Of a stretch of DNA of 64,000 bases, positions 1 to 8,197 are shown piece by piece (position 1 is the first letter of the stretch; the number at the start of each line of letters is the position of its first letter). The DNA comes from DASVLX01 sp036384655 (GTDB lineage: Bacteria; Actinomycetota; Actinomycetes; Mycobacteriales; Pseudonocardiaceae): NCBI GenBank assembly GCA_036384655.1, contig DASVLX010000245.1:1-64000 (forward strand), read 5' to 3'. The position numbers and the translations under genes were made by a program. The notes under the pieces were generated by a model, which saw only the letters and a list, made by a program, of their open reading frames with translations, was not told the DNA's origin and did not search any database.

Positions 1-963
1 CTTCCGCATCGCGGTGGGAACCGTGCGGGTGGCCCGCCCGACATCCAACGGCTCGCTCCGGGACCCCAACACCACGGGCACGACCTCGCAATCACAGGCG
101 ATCCGGCGGGCTGCGGCCGCCGACAACGCCGTGGCGCCGTGCGTGGTGGCGGTGTGCAGCGTGGCCTTCCCGAGCCCGGTTCGCAGGGTTTCCAGCGCCA
201 CGGTCAGGGTGACGTGCGGCTTCTGCCCACCGTCCTCCGGCAACGTCCCACCGTCCGCCGCCCGGTACAGGATCTCGGCCAGCGCATCCCCGGCCCGCTC
301 GGCGGTGCTCCGCGGATCCGGCTGCCCGTCGTGGGGTTTCGGGGTGGTCAGCGACGACACCATCGTGGTCAACAGGGCACCCGGCTCGGGATCCAACTCC
401 GCCACCAAACGAACCCGACCCGACGGCTTCACCATGATCTGCGCCTCGTTGCGCGGCTGCACCATCGGCTCCGGCTCACGTGGTTCGGGCCCGTCCTGAT
501 CCAGCCGCTCCAACAGCTCCCGACCCCACCTCCGCAGACTCCGCGCGTCCTGCGTCGGCACCAACTCGGTCAGCGTCTTCTCGATCACGGCGTGGTCCTC
601 AGCCGTGGCCCACGCCGGCATCTTCTCCACCACCGCCGCGATCGCGCTCACCTGCTCCTGAGCAACCTGTCCCTCCGCCGCCACCGACGCCAACACCGGC
701 ATCCGCGCCAACGACCGAGCATGGGCGACCATCCGCTGAGCCTCCGGCCGAGTAACGACGAACGCATCACCCAACAGAGACTCGGTATCCCGATAACCCC
801 GAGCCCCAGCCAAACCCCGCGCCACCATCTCAGCAACAAACCCCGCACGCCGAGCCTGCCACCGCCGACTCTCCCGCTCAGCGAAATCCGCCGCCGCCAT
901 CAGATCAGCATCACCCAACCGCCACGGCTGCCGGCCACCGATCCCATCCCCCACGTCGCTCAT
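1..963 (-). CDS. DUF222 / HNH endonuclease-type protein (partial, C-terminus outside window)
   Basis: The reading frame opens with ATG and stays open for 321 codons to the left edge, so the C-terminal part is missing. The N-terminus (MSDVGDGIGG) leads into a long helical region typical of DUF222. The last visible residues include DVGRATRTVPTAMRK, which in this family sits just before the HNH nuclease motif, so the catalytic part should lie just outside. These proteins are scattered in many copies through actinobacterial genomes (the mycobacterial 13E12 family) and their role is not settled; some are thought to be carried by or near mobile DNA. It lies 67 bp downstream of the meta-cleavage hydrolase on the same strand. 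Confidence 0.85.
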   Translation of the reverse strand, partial: MSDVGDGIGGRQPWRLGDADLMAAADFAERESRRWQARRAGFVAEMVARGLAGARGYRDTESLLGDAFVVTRPEAQRMVAHARSLARMPVLASVAAEGQVAQEQVSAIAAVVEKMPAWATAEDHAVIEKTLTELVPTQDARSLRRWGRELLERLDQDGPEPREPEPMVQPRNEAQIMVKPSGRVRLVAELDPEPGALLTTMVSSLTTPKPHDGQPDPRSTAERAGDALAEILYRAADGGTLPEDGGQKPHVTLTVALETLRTGLGKATLHTATTHGATALSAAAARRIACDCEVVPVVLGSRSEPLDVGRATRTVPTAMRK

Positions 964-1030
964 GCACCCAGGCTATCGGAAATACGAACTCCTGTTCGAC
1001 ACGAAAACGTTTGCCCCACCCAAAGTACTA

Positions 1031-1870
1031 TCAAGAACCCGCCGGACGGAGGAGGAAACCGAGCAACAGTTCATTGAAATCGGCGGCCCGTTCGATTTGG
1101 GTCCAGTGCCCGCACCGGCCGAACACGTGCAACTCGGCGTGATCCAACAACCGCAGCAACCGCAGCGCGTTGTCCAACGGGATCACCTTGTCGTCCCGAC
1201 CGTGCACGATCAGCGTTTCGTGCGGCAGCGCCGCCAACTGCTCGTCGCTGGTGACCAGCGACTCGACCCAGCGCTGCCGGGGCGCCGGGAACATCGCGGC
1301 GAACGACTCCTGGAAGCCCGGCTCGATGCTCGCGCGATAGCGCACCTCGGCCAGTTCGTCGTTGACGAGCTCCCGCGAGTACGCGAAGTAGTCCATGATC
1401 CGGCGCATGTTCTCCGGTGACGGCTGGTAGCCCCAGACCGCGTCCAACCCCTCGGTGATCGGGAAGGACACGCCCGCGGCGCCCATCAGCACGAGCCGGT
1501 CGACCCGGTCCGGGTGCCGGGCGGCCAGCCGCAGCGCGATCGCACCACCGAAGCTGTTGCCGACGATGCTGGCGCGCTCCAGGTTCAGCGCGTCCAGCAG
1601 GCCGAGGACCTGGTCGGTCCAGGTGGCGAGGTCGTAGCGGACGCCCTCGGGCCGGTCGGTGTAGCCGAAGCCGACCATGTCCGGCGCGAGGCAACGCAGC
1701 TTCGTGCTCAACGTCGGCAGGGTCAGCCGCCAGTTCGCGTACGCGGTGACGCCGGGCCCGGAGCCGTGCACGAACACCACGGGCGCGCCGCTGCCAGCCT
1801 CAAGATAGTTCGTGTCGATGCCGGCGGCCCTGATTCGCTTGCCGATCTCCGGCCGTGTCGTCGTGGTCAT
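1031..1870 (-). CDS. dmpD: Alpha/beta hydrolase, 2-hydroxymuconate semialdehyde hydrolase type
   Basis: A 279-residue alpha/beta-hydrolase of the C-C bond hydrolase class that cleaves meta-ring-fission products (for catechol, 2-hydroxymuconic semialdehyde to formate and 2-hydroxypenta-2,4-dienoate). Visible are the oxyanion stretch HGSGPG (35-40), the nucleophile elbow GNSFGG with Ser106, Asp226 in HGRDD and His255 in GRCGHW, a complete triad. The ATG overlaps the stop of the reductase gene by one base (TGATG), so the two are translationally linked. A longer frame upstream lies within the reductase gene and was not used. The exact substrate (phenol- or alkylphenol-derived) cannot be read from sequence. 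Confidence 0.85.
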   Translation of the reverse strand: MTTTTRPEIGKRIRAAGIDTNYLEAGSGAPVVFVHGSGPGVTAYANWRLTLPTLSTKLRCLAPDMVGFGYTDRPEGVRYDLATWTDQVLGLLDALNLERASIVGNSFGGAIALRLAARHPDRVDRLVLMGAAGVSFPITEGLDAVWGYQPSPENMRRIMDYFAYSRELVNDELAEVRYRASIEPGFQESFAAMFPAPRQRWVESLVTSDEQLAALPHETLIVHGRDDKVIPLDNALRLLRLLDHAELHVFGRCGHWTQIERAADFNELLLGFLLRPAGS

Positions 1871-2937
1871 CACGCGGTCCTGATCAGCGGGCTGCGGATA
1901 CCGCCGGTCGCCTTGTCGGAGGTGTCGAAGAAGTCCTCGCGGTAGATGTCGCGCGGGAACAACCGCCGGCGCATCAACGACTTCAGCGCCGCCTCCACCA
2001 TCGGCGGCGGACCGCACAGGTAGGCGACATGTCCCCGACAGGTTTCGAAGTCGCCCTCCAGGACCTCGGTGATCAGGCCGTGGCCGAATCCCTCGGCGTC
2101 CTCATCGGACAGTGCCGGCCGGTAGCTGAACCGCTCGGGGTACCGGCTTTCCATCTGACGGAAGTAGTCGACGTCATAGATGTCCGCGCGGGTGCGCGCG
2201 CCGTGGTACAGCACAAGGCTCTGCTCCGCGCCGGTCTCCAGGATGTGCCGCGCCATCGCCTTGAGTGGAGCGAGGCCGGTGCCGCCGCCGATCAGGATCG
2301 CGGGTTCGGGGCGCAGGTCGCGGAAGAAGAAGCGCCCGTACGGGCCGGACAGGTTGACGGTGTCGCCGACGGCCAGGTCCTTGAACACCCAGCCGTCCGT
2401 GCCCAGCCCGCCGACCAGCCGGCGGATCTGTAGTTCGATCTGGCGTGGCTGCTCGGGCGGATTGGCCATCGACCAGCTCCGGGTAACTCCGCCTGCGCCG
2501 CCGGGGATCGAGACCTGCACGTACTGGCCGGCGTTGAACACGATGTCCTTGTCGAGGTCGATGCGCAGCCGACGGATGTCCGCGGCACACTCGTCGATCT
2601 CCACGACGGTGCCGACGAAGTCGCGCACCGCGTGGAACGTGACGCCCTCTTCCTGCTCGATGTCGGCCTCGATGGTGACGTCCGACGAGGGCGTCGCGGT
2701 GCAGATCAGCGCCTTGCCCTCGTTGCGTTCGGACTCCAGCAGAGCGAACGTCGACGCGTCGCCGAGTTCGACCTCACCGTCGAGCACCTCGACCTTGCAG
2801 GTGCCACAGGTGCCGTGCGTGCAGGCGTGCGGGACGTTGACGCCATGCCGCAGGCACGCGTCCAGGATGGTCTGGTCCGCCCGGCAGGGAACGTCAACGC
2901 CGAGCGGCTCCACGGTGATCGTCCGGATGTCAGTCAC
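1870..2937 (-). CDS. dmpP: Phenol hydroxylase reductase component (2Fe-2S / FAD)
   Basis: A 355-residue electron-transfer component that moves electrons from NAD(P)H through FAD and a plant-type 2Fe-2S cluster to the diiron oxygenase. The N-terminal ferredoxin domain has Cys39, Cys44, Cys47 and Cys79 as cluster ligands. The FAD-binding RSWS motif is at 153-156, and the nucleotide-binding GGGTGL begins near 217. The length matches the Pseudomonas DmpP family. The GTG start beginning TDIRT was chosen because residues upstream look non-homologous; no strong ribosome site precedes it. Unlike the classical operon, this gene is separated from the oxygenase genes by the ferredoxin, HbpS-like and IclR genes, and it has its own upstream gap with an inverted repeat. 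Confidence 0.88.
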   Translation of the reverse strand: MTDIRTITVEPLGVDVPCRADQTILDACLRHGVNVPHACTHGTCGTCKVEVLDGEVELGDASTFALLESERNEGKALICTATPSSDVTIEADIEQEEGVTFHAVRDFVGTVVEIDECAADIRRLRIDLDKDIVFNAGQYVQVSIPGGAGGVTRSWSMANPPEQPRQIELQIRRLVGGLGTDGWVFKDLAVGDTVNLSGPYGRFFFRDLRPEPAILIGGGTGLAPLKAMARHILETGAEQSLVLYHGARTRADIYDVDYFRQMESRYPERFSYRPALSDEDAEGFGHGLITEVLEGDFETCRGHVAYLCGPPPMVEAALKSLMRRRLFPRDIYREDFFDTSDKATGGIRSPLIRTA

Positions 2938-2978
2938 GTCAACGATCGTGACGTGCGCTACTCCCCCACCGGCGGATC

Positions 2979-2995
2979 GTTCCGCAGGGCGGACC
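2979..2995. promoter_or_regulatory. Candidate operator upstream of reductase-hydrolase unit
   Basis: GTTCCGCAGGGCGGACC is a nearly perfect 17-bp inverted repeat 42 bp before the reductase start. It matches the site between the oxygenase and dioxygenase genes in the form GTTCCG-N4-GCGGA-M-C. Two IclR-type regulators are encoded in the cluster, and IclR-family operators are often inverted repeats of this size, so one of them is the likely ligand. Confidence 0.5.
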
Positions 2996-3127
2996 GGTGG
3001 ATGGTGCCAGCGCCGAGCATCCAGACTGTTACCCTCGAAGGAGGAGCAGGATACAGCGAGTGAGGGATGACGCCTCGCCGTGCTCCGCCAAATCAACCGG
3101 CGGCACCGATCGTCGATATCAAAGGCA

Positions 3128-3274
3128 ATGGAAGGCCTACAAAGGGTGGAAGAACTCGTGGAAGGCGTGAGTCTGTTTGCTCTGGCCTTGGTTCGGACTC
3201 TGACCGACACCGGTGAGAGGTATGAACTCGACGATGTTGCCAGGGAGTTCGGCGTGGACTTGAACGAGGAGTAA
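3128..3274 (+). CDS. Possible small protein, 48 aa, unknown
   Basis: A short frame (MEGLQRVEELVEGV start, GVDLNEE end) with an amphipathic, helix-rich look and plausible codon use, on the strand opposite to all neighbours. AAAGG stands immediately before the ATG, which is too close to be a good ribosome site. I do not recognise the family; the tail vaguely resembles small antitoxin-like or regulatory proteins. It fills the gap between the convergent IclR gene and the divergent reductase gene and could simply be chance coding potential. Confidence 0.3.
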   Translation: MEGLQRVEELVEGVSLFALALVRTLTDTGERYELDDVAREFGVDLNEE

Positions 3275-3283
3275 CTATCTGCC

Positions 3284-4099
3284 CTAAGCCGGCCAGGGGA
3301 GGGCTTTGCCGATCTTGCGGGCGGCGGTCTGGACGAGACGGACGATCCGCTCGAACTGTGGATCGATCTCGCTGTTGGGGCCGGTCATCGAGATGGCCGC
3401 GCGCGCGATGCCCTCGGTGTCGAAGATCGGCGCGGCGACCGAGGTGAAGCCGAGCATGGCCTCTTCGCGATTGACGGCGTAGCCCAGCCGACGCACCTCG
3501 GCCAGTGTTCGGTCGAAATCGGACTCGGTGTTCACCGTGTTGGAGGTCAGCACCGGGAAGTCGGCGCGCCGGCGGGCGTCGGCGACCTCGGCGTTGAACG
3601 CCGCGATCGCCTTGCCGCCGGAGGTGGAATGCACCGGGAAGCGCCGCTGCAGGCTCGCCATCACCCGGCCGTCGCGCGCCGACTGCAGGCGCTCCAGGTG
3701 GATGGCGTCGGCGCCGTCGGGCACGGACAGGTGGATCGTGTGCCCGGTCAGCTGGCGCAGTTCCTCCATCACCGGCAGCGCCAGTTTGCGCAGCCGGTTG
3801 CGGTTGGCGGCCAGCGTGCCGAGCTCGTAGACGTGCATGCCGAGCCGGTAGCGCCCGGTTTCCGGGTTCTTCTCCGCCATGCCGCGCGCGGCGAGTGTGG
3901 TCAGGAGCCGGTGCGCGGTGCTCTTGGCCACGCCCAGCTTCAGCGCGATATCGGTGACGCCGAGTTCGTCGCTGGCCATGAAACAGTCGAGCAGATCCAG
4001 GGCGGCGGCGACGGACTTCACCCCACTGTCACGGCCGCTCGCCGGGTCGACCGGGGTTGGTTCACCGGACTGCGGGGGCGCGGTTGGCGTCACTGCCAC
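3284..4099 (-). CDS. IclR family transcriptional regulator (first copy)
   Basis: A 271-residue regulator with an N-terminal winged helix-turn-helix (about 30-90, containing GVAKSTAHRL in the recognition region) and a C-terminal IclR effector domain (about 110-265, with HLERLQS and STSGGKA stretches). IclR proteins of aromatic clusters bind ring compounds or ring-fission products and activate or repress the cluster. It sits 13 bp downstream of the HbpS-like gene and is probably the last gene of the oxygenase operon, so its level would rise with the enzymes. A second, related copy follows the dioxygenase gene. Which ligand it senses is unknown. Confidence 0.92.
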   Translation of the reverse strand: MAVTPTAPPQSGEPTPVDPASGRDSGVKSVAAALDLLDCFMASDELGVTDIALKLGVAKSTAHRLLTTLAARGMAEKNPETGRYRLGMHVYELGTLAANRNRLRKLALPVMEELRQLTGHTIHLSVPDGADAIHLERLQSARDGRVMASLQRRFPVHSTSGGKAIAAFNAEVADARRRADFPVLTSNTVNTESDFDRTLAEVRRLGYAVNREEAMLGFTSVAAPIFDTEGIARAAISMTGPNSEIDPQFERIVRLVQTAARKIGKALPWPA

Positions 4100-4112
4100 C
4101 TCCTCGGATGCG

Positions 4113-4538
4113 TCAGGCTACCGCGGCCGCGCCCGCCTCCGCGACACTCCGATCCTGCTCGGCGCTGCCGCCGCTGACGCCCACCGCGCCGACCAGCTTC
4201 CCGTCGACCCTGACCGGGATGCCGCCGCCGAAGACCGTCAGCCGGTTGGTCTTGACGATGCCGTGCAGCAGCGGTGGCTCATCCTTGATCATGTCGAACC
4301 ACTCGTGGGTGGGCAGCCCGGCGAAGGCCGCGACCGTGTACGCCTTGTCCTGCGACAGCGACACCGACAGCAGCGGCGCGCCGTCCATCCGGCCGAAGGC
4401 CAGCAGGTGACCGGCCTGGTCGGCGACCGAGACGCACACGGCCACGCCGATCCGCTGTGCCTCACGCACGGCGGCTTCCAGGGCGCGCCGGGCGCCTTCC
4501 AGGGTCAGCGTCGCGGTCTCGGCGACGATCGGTTCCAT
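4113..4538 (-). CDS. GlcG/HbpS (DUF336) family heme-binding-like protein
   Basis: A 141-residue single-domain protein of the GlcG/HbpS family, with the typical N-terminal LEGARRALEAAV helix and C-terminal VGAVGVSGG segment. Members bind heme or other cofactors and often accompany oxygenase and glycolate gene clusters; their biochemical role there is mostly undefined. The ATG of MEPIV was chosen because GGAGG stands five bases ahead, whereas two upstream ATGs lack a ribosome site. It lies between the ferredoxin and the IclR gene and is presumably co-transcribed with the phenol hydroxylase genes. Confidence 0.85.
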   Translation of the reverse strand: MEPIVAETATLTLEGARRALEAAVREAQRIGVAVCVSVADQAGHLLAFGRMDGAPLLSVSLSQDKAYTVAAFAGLPTHEWFDMIKDEPPLLHGIVKTNRLTVFGGGIPVRVDGKLVGAVGVSGGSAEQDRSVAEAGAAAVA

Positions 4539-4618
4539 CCGTTCCTCCGTCATCTCGGGGCAGTTCATCTGGTGGCAGTCATCTCGGGGCGGTCATCCAG
4601 CGGCCATACGGTAGCTGG

Positions 4619-4942
4619 CTACGCGATCAGCGCGGCCAGCATCGGTGCCAGGCACTTGAGTTTGTCCTCCGGCCGCAGCCGGATCTCGACGTCCGAGACG
4701 GGCACCGCCCGGCAGGTCAGGCAGGTGCCGTCGGCGCGCTCGTCCCCGGTCAGCACGGTGTTCGCGACCGTCGTCGGATACTCGACCTCGCCGGCGACGA
4801 TCTCGACCTTGCACACGCCGCAGCCACCGCGGCGGCAGCCGAACCGGTGCGAGTAGCCGTGCCGGGCGAGCGCGGCGAGGATCGCCTCGCCGCGCTCGAC
4901 CCGGATGGCCACCCCGGAACCGGTGACGGTCAGGGTTGGCAC
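4619..4942 (-). CDS. dmpQ: Plant-type 2Fe-2S ferredoxin, DmpQ/XylT-like
   Basis: A 107-residue ferredoxin with Cys36, Cys41, Cys44 and then CLTC (Cys74, Cys77), a plant-type 2Fe-2S arrangement. In Pseudomonas the equivalent small ferredoxin re-reduces the active-site iron of catechol 2,3-dioxygenase after oxidative inactivation. Its place straight after the oxygenase gamma-subunit gene and the presence of a catechol 2,3-dioxygenase gene nearby fit that role. An additional electron-carrier role toward the oxygenase cannot be excluded. Confidence 0.82.
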   Translation of the reverse strand: MPTLTVTGSGVAIRVERGEAILAALARHGYSHRFGCRRGGCGVCKVEIVAGEVEYPTTVANTVLTGDERADGTCLTCRAVPVSDVEIRLRPEDKLKCLAPMLAALIA

Positions 4943-4952
4943 GACATACCCC

Positions 4953-5276
4953 CTACGCGGTGGCGAAGGACAGCAGGTGCTTGTGCTGGACGCCGAGGTC
5001 GGCCAGGGACTCGTCGTCCTTGGGCCGGATCGGCGCGCCCTCCAACTGCCAGGAACAGGCCGAGCCGGGGACGAACTCCGGATCGGACGCCGCCCACGGC
5101 TCGACGACCGTGGACACGAACTGTCCGAACGGGATCGTCCTGGGCACCCGGAAGCAGGCGGCCACGGCGAGCGTGGGGTTGCCGCGCCACAACACGTGCA
5201 CGAGCTGGTCCTCGCCGTAGAGCTCCTGGCGGGAGCGGGAGGGGAACTTGTACTCCCCGATGGACCGCACTGTCAT
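4953..5276 (-). CDS. dmpO: Phenol hydroxylase P4 / gamma subunit
   Basis: A 107-residue small oxygenase subunit. The sequence (MTVRSIGEYKFPSRSRQELY start; a central HVLWRGNPTLAVAACFRVPR segment) matches the P4 gamma subunits of multicomponent phenol hydroxylases, which pack on the alpha subunit of the (alpha-beta-gamma)2 oxygenase. The ATG overlaps the stop of dmpN in an ATGA arrangement, which fixes the start and rules out the longer upstream frame inside dmpN. It is followed 10 bp later by the ferredoxin gene. Confidence 0.88.
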   Translation of the reverse strand: MTVRSIGEYKFPSRSRQELYGEDQLVHVLWRGNPTLAVAACFRVPRTIPFGQFVSTVVEPWAASDPEFVPGSACSWQLEGAPIRPKDDESLADLGVQHKHLLSFATA

Positions 5277-6856
5277 CGTGAGCCTCCAACCGTCGCCGTT
5301 GTTTCGGAACCAGCTTCGGAACCCGTTTCGGAACCTGTCTCGGGGCCGGACCGCGTCACGCCGGTGCCGTTGTGCCAGGCGGTCCAGTTGAGCTGGTCCT
5401 TCGAACCCTGGTACTCGCCGCCGTCGCCGTCCTGCATGCCGTACCACTTGAGTACGTCGGGAACGGTCGGCCCGCCGCAGTTGCCCTGATAGATCTGGTG
5501 CACCGGAAGCCACGCCTGGACGTATTTCTCCGGTTCCCGGTCGAAGATCCATTTACAGCCGTCCGAGCAGAAGTTGAAATGCTCGCCCTCGTACTCGCTG
5601 CTGCGCTGGCTGCTCTTCGCCAGGTCACTGGCCTCCGGGAAGGTCATCGGAATCTGGCACACCTGGCACAACTGCGGCAGTCCCTGGAAGAACAGCCGGC
5701 CGCCACCGTCCTCGATGCGCTGGGCCTTGTCCCACAACGGCTTGTAGTGCGCGTCGAACGTGTCCGGGTACTGCTCGGACAACCAGGCCATCTCGTCGGG
5801 CGCCGGAATGGTCGTGGTGAATCCCGCCGCGAACGAGAACTGGTAGAGCAGCCAGTAGACCTGGTGGCTGTACCAGTCCTTCTCCTCGATCGCCTGGCCG
5901 ACATGCCTGGGCGGCTTGATGCCGTAGTAGGCGAGGTCCGGGAAGAGACCGTCGAGCATCTGCTTCTCGAAGTAGAGCTCGAACGACTCCTTCCAGCTCA
6001 TCACCTTGCGCGGCAACATGTAGTCGAGCATCGCGGCGATCAGCGCGGTGAGCCGGTAACCGCGCCAGAACCACTTGTCGATCCAGTCCTGCACGATCGG
6101 CAGGTTGTCCTCGTCCTGTTCGAGCAGGAAGCGAATCGCCTCCAGACCGAGGGTCATGTGCCGGGACTCGTCGCTCTGCGCGGAGAATCCGAACGTCATC
6201 GACGGCAGGTCACCGTTGAAGCTGGCGCCCGACATGAACGGCACGAACAGCAGGTTGGTCAGCAGGTACTCGAAGCTGAAGCCGATCGCGATGAAGAACT
6301 CGAACGGCCCGGCCGACAGCGCGTCGTCGAAGTACGACTTCGGCACCGACAGGTACCACACGCGGTCATGCTGCTGGCTGAAGTTATGGAATCCCGAGTA
6401 GTACCGGTTGTAGTTGCTCAGCGTGTGAATCTCGGTCTGCGCGTGCCGCATCTCGTCGATTGACTGGCACAGCGCCGCGAACCGCGGGCCGGCGCCGTTG
6501 AGATGCCGGGCCAGGTAGGCGAAATTGCGGTGCGCCTGGTACTCCAGCGGCGTGACGCCCTGCAGGAAGATCTTCATTCCGTTGAGGTAGCGGGCATCGC
6601 TGAGGGTCAGGTGGCCCTGCGACTGCGCGAAACCGTCCAGCACCGCGTAGAGCCGCTTGTCCTTCTCCGCCTGGTACTTGCAGTAGGCGTCCACCGTCAG
6701 GCGGAACGGATCCTCCCATTTGGACCAGTCGTGGATCTTGATGCCCTCGAACTTGGTGTAGGGGAAGACCTCGTCCTCACCGACGTAGCTGGGTTCCCAG
6801 AACAGGTCCCGGGTCAGCGCCGCGTAGCGCTGCTTCATCGACATCTTCTTGGCCAT
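5273..6856 (-). CDS. dmpN: Phenol hydroxylase alpha subunit (P3), diiron oxygenase
   Basis: A 527-residue catalytic subunit that hydroxylates phenol to catechol at a carboxylate-bridged diiron centre. The six expected ligands are visible in order: Glu105, Glu135, His138 (DEMRH), Glu196, Glu230 and His233 (DESRH). A C-terminal YHS-type zinc module carries CQVC and NFCSDGCKWIF. The last ~20 residues are an unusual Gly/Ser/Glu/Thr tail made of SETGSE-like repeats, encoded by a 12-bp tandem repeat. The gene is embedded in an L-M-N-O order with short overlaps or gaps. Members of this family also accept methylphenols; the actual substrate is inferred. Confidence 0.95.
   Translation of the reverse strand: MAKKMSMKQRYAALTRDLFWEPSYVGEDEVFPYTKFEGIKIHDWSKWEDPFRLTVDAYCKYQAEKDKRLYAVLDGFAQSQGHLTLSDARYLNGMKIFLQGVTPLEYQAHRNFAYLARHLNGAGPRFAALCQSIDEMRHAQTEIHTLSNYNRYYSGFHNFSQQHDRVWYLSVPKSYFDDALSAGPFEFFIAIGFSFEYLLTNLLFVPFMSGASFNGDLPSMTFGFSAQSDESRHMTLGLEAIRFLLEQDEDNLPIVQDWIDKWFWRGYRLTALIAAMLDYMLPRKVMSWKESFELYFEKQMLDGLFPDLAYYGIKPPRHVGQAIEEKDWYSHQVYWLLYQFSFAAGFTTTIPAPDEMAWLSEQYPDTFDAHYKPLWDKAQRIEDGGGRLFFQGLPQLCQVCQIPMTFPEASDLAKSSQRSSEYEGEHFNFCSDGCKWIFDREPEKYVQAWLPVHQIYQGNCGGPTVPDVLKWYGMQDGDGGEYQGSKDQLNWTAWHNGTGVTRSGPETGSETGSEAGSETTATVGGSR
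5303..5350. repeat. 12-bp tandem repeat in dmpN 3' end
   Basis: Three near-identical copies of TTCGGAACCNGY plus a degenerate fourth. The period is a multiple of three, so the copies add four-residue units (Ser-Glu-Thr/Ala-Gly type) to the end of the oxygenase without breaking the frame. Confidence 0.85.
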
Positions 6857-6871
6857 GGTGACGTGTCTCCC

Positions 6872-7165
6872 TCAGTGGTCCCAGCTGATGACGATCTCGT
6901 CGTCGTCCCATTCCTTGATGTGGCCGAAATAGGACACGATCGCGAGCTGGAACTCGTGCGTCTCCCATTCCCGGCCCAGCAGGGACTCGACGGATTCGCG
7001 GCGGATGGTGAGCGTTCCGGGGACCGAGATCCGCACCAGGCCCGGCATGCGCATGACCTCCGCGCCCGGGTTGTCCTGCTCGATCGCCTGGATCAGCCGG
7101 TGGCTGTCCTCGTTGCTTTCCTGAAGATCCACGCCCACCAGCCGGGCGCCGGTCGTGGCACTCAT
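6872..7165 (-). CDS. dmpM: Phenol hydroxylase P2 regulatory (coupling) protein
   Basis: A 97-residue cofactor-less effector protein that binds the oxygenase and gates substrate and electron access in bacterial multicomponent monooxygenases. The sequence has the DmpM/MmoB-like core (SNEDSHRLIQAIE, then a basic-hydrophobic middle, ending EWDDDEIVISWDH). The ATG overlaps the stop of dmpL (ATGA), giving a protein of the expected size and excluding the much longer frame that runs back into dmpL. Confidence 0.9.
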   Translation of the reverse strand: MSATTGARLVGVDLQESNEDSHRLIQAIEQDNPGAEVMRMPGLVRISVPGTLTIRRESVESLLGREWETHEFQLAIVSYFGHIKEWDDDEIVISWDH

Positions 7166-8178
7166 GCCGTCACCTCGATTCCGCTCGTCGTCAACTTCTC
7201 TTCCGCGGCCTTCGTCAGATCGGCCACGGCGGCCCGGGCACCCACGTCGACCCGGCGGTCGACGGCCGACGCGAACGCGCCCACCGCGTCCCGCACCTTC
7301 GGCAGCCAGCGCTGCGCGGCACCGGCCAGGACGGCGGCGTTGCCACTGCCGTGCTCGGGGTCGGCCAGCCAGGCGGCCAGCAACGCGTCGACCCATTTGC
7401 GCTGGTCCACGTACCAGGTGCCGAAATGCTGGGCGAGCAGGCTGTAGGAGCCCGCGCCGGCCAGCAGCGCCGCCTCGTCGAGGTTCCCGGTGAGCAGCGG
7501 GAAGATCAACTGGTCGGTCAGGTCGAGCACGTACGTGGCGATCGCCCAGTCCTTCTCGACGATCAGTTCCTCGGCGAGCCGCCGCAGGCCCTGCAGGTCC
7601 GCGTCCTCCATCCAGGCCGTCTTGGCCGAGATCAGCAGCTCGTCGGAGTTACCGCCGAGCGCGATGCCGATCCGGCTCAGGTTCTGCGCGAGCCCGATCC
7701 GGTCGAACGCCGCGTACGACAGGCACTGCTCGATGGTGGTGCCGTAGGCGAACCGCCCGCCGTTGACGCTGACCAGCTCCGCCGCGCATTCGTAGTGCCG
7801 CAGCGGCAGGATCACCTCGGCCAGCGCGGCATGCCAGTCCTGCGGCAGCCGGGCGAGCAGGTCACGCTTGTTGATGTAGTCCAGCGTCTTGAGGAACGCG
7901 TCGTGCAGCTGCGCGCGGCTGGTCACGTACGGCGCGTAGTAGAGCTGGCGCGGGTCGGTGAAGGAGTATGGGTCGGACAGCCGCAGCACCGAGTAGTTGG
8001 GGTCGTACAGCTCGTGCTGTGGGTCCCACAGCGGGCGGTAGTGGAAGTTCTCGGTCGCCTGAATGTCGACCGATCCCTCCTCATAGCGGGTGGCCGAGCG
8101 GCCCCCGTACCGATTGATCAGCGGGGTGAAGGTCGGCCGTATCGGCTCGATCACCTGCTGGCGGATTTGGTACTGCAC
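7162..8178 (-). CDS. dmpL: Phenol hydroxylase beta subunit (P1)
   Basis: A 338-residue non-catalytic oxygenase subunit of the ferritin-like fold. Recognised by the P1 family's conserved N-terminal half (for example NFHYRPLWDP and DPRQLYYAPYV) and its position ahead of dmpM and dmpN. It pairs with the alpha subunit to form the core of the hydroxylase; it lacks the iron ligands, as is normal for the family. It starts about 19 bp after the end of the dmpK-position gene. Confidence 0.92.
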   Translation of the reverse strand: MQYQIRQQVIEPIRPTFTPLINRYGGRSATRYEEGSVDIQATENFHYRPLWDPQHELYDPNYSVLRLSDPYSFTDPRQLYYAPYVTSRAQLHDAFLKTLDYINKRDLLARLPQDWHAALAEVILPLRHYECAAELVSVNGGRFAYGTTIEQCLSYAAFDRIGLAQNLSRIGIALGGNSDELLISAKTAWMEDADLQGLRRLAEELIVEKDWAIATYVLDLTDQLIFPLLTGNLDEAALLAGAGSYSLLAQHFGTWYVDQRKWVDALLAAWLADPEHGSGNAAVLAGAAQRWLPKVRDAVGAFASAVDRRVDVGARAAVADLTKAAEEKLTTSGIEVTA

Positions 8179-8197
8179 TGGACCTCTCCTTCTCGGA

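Noticed and set aside
139..1077. 312-codon plus-strand frame at the left edge
   Set aside because: It is antisense to the DUF222 gene, whose minus-strand frame carries family motifs.
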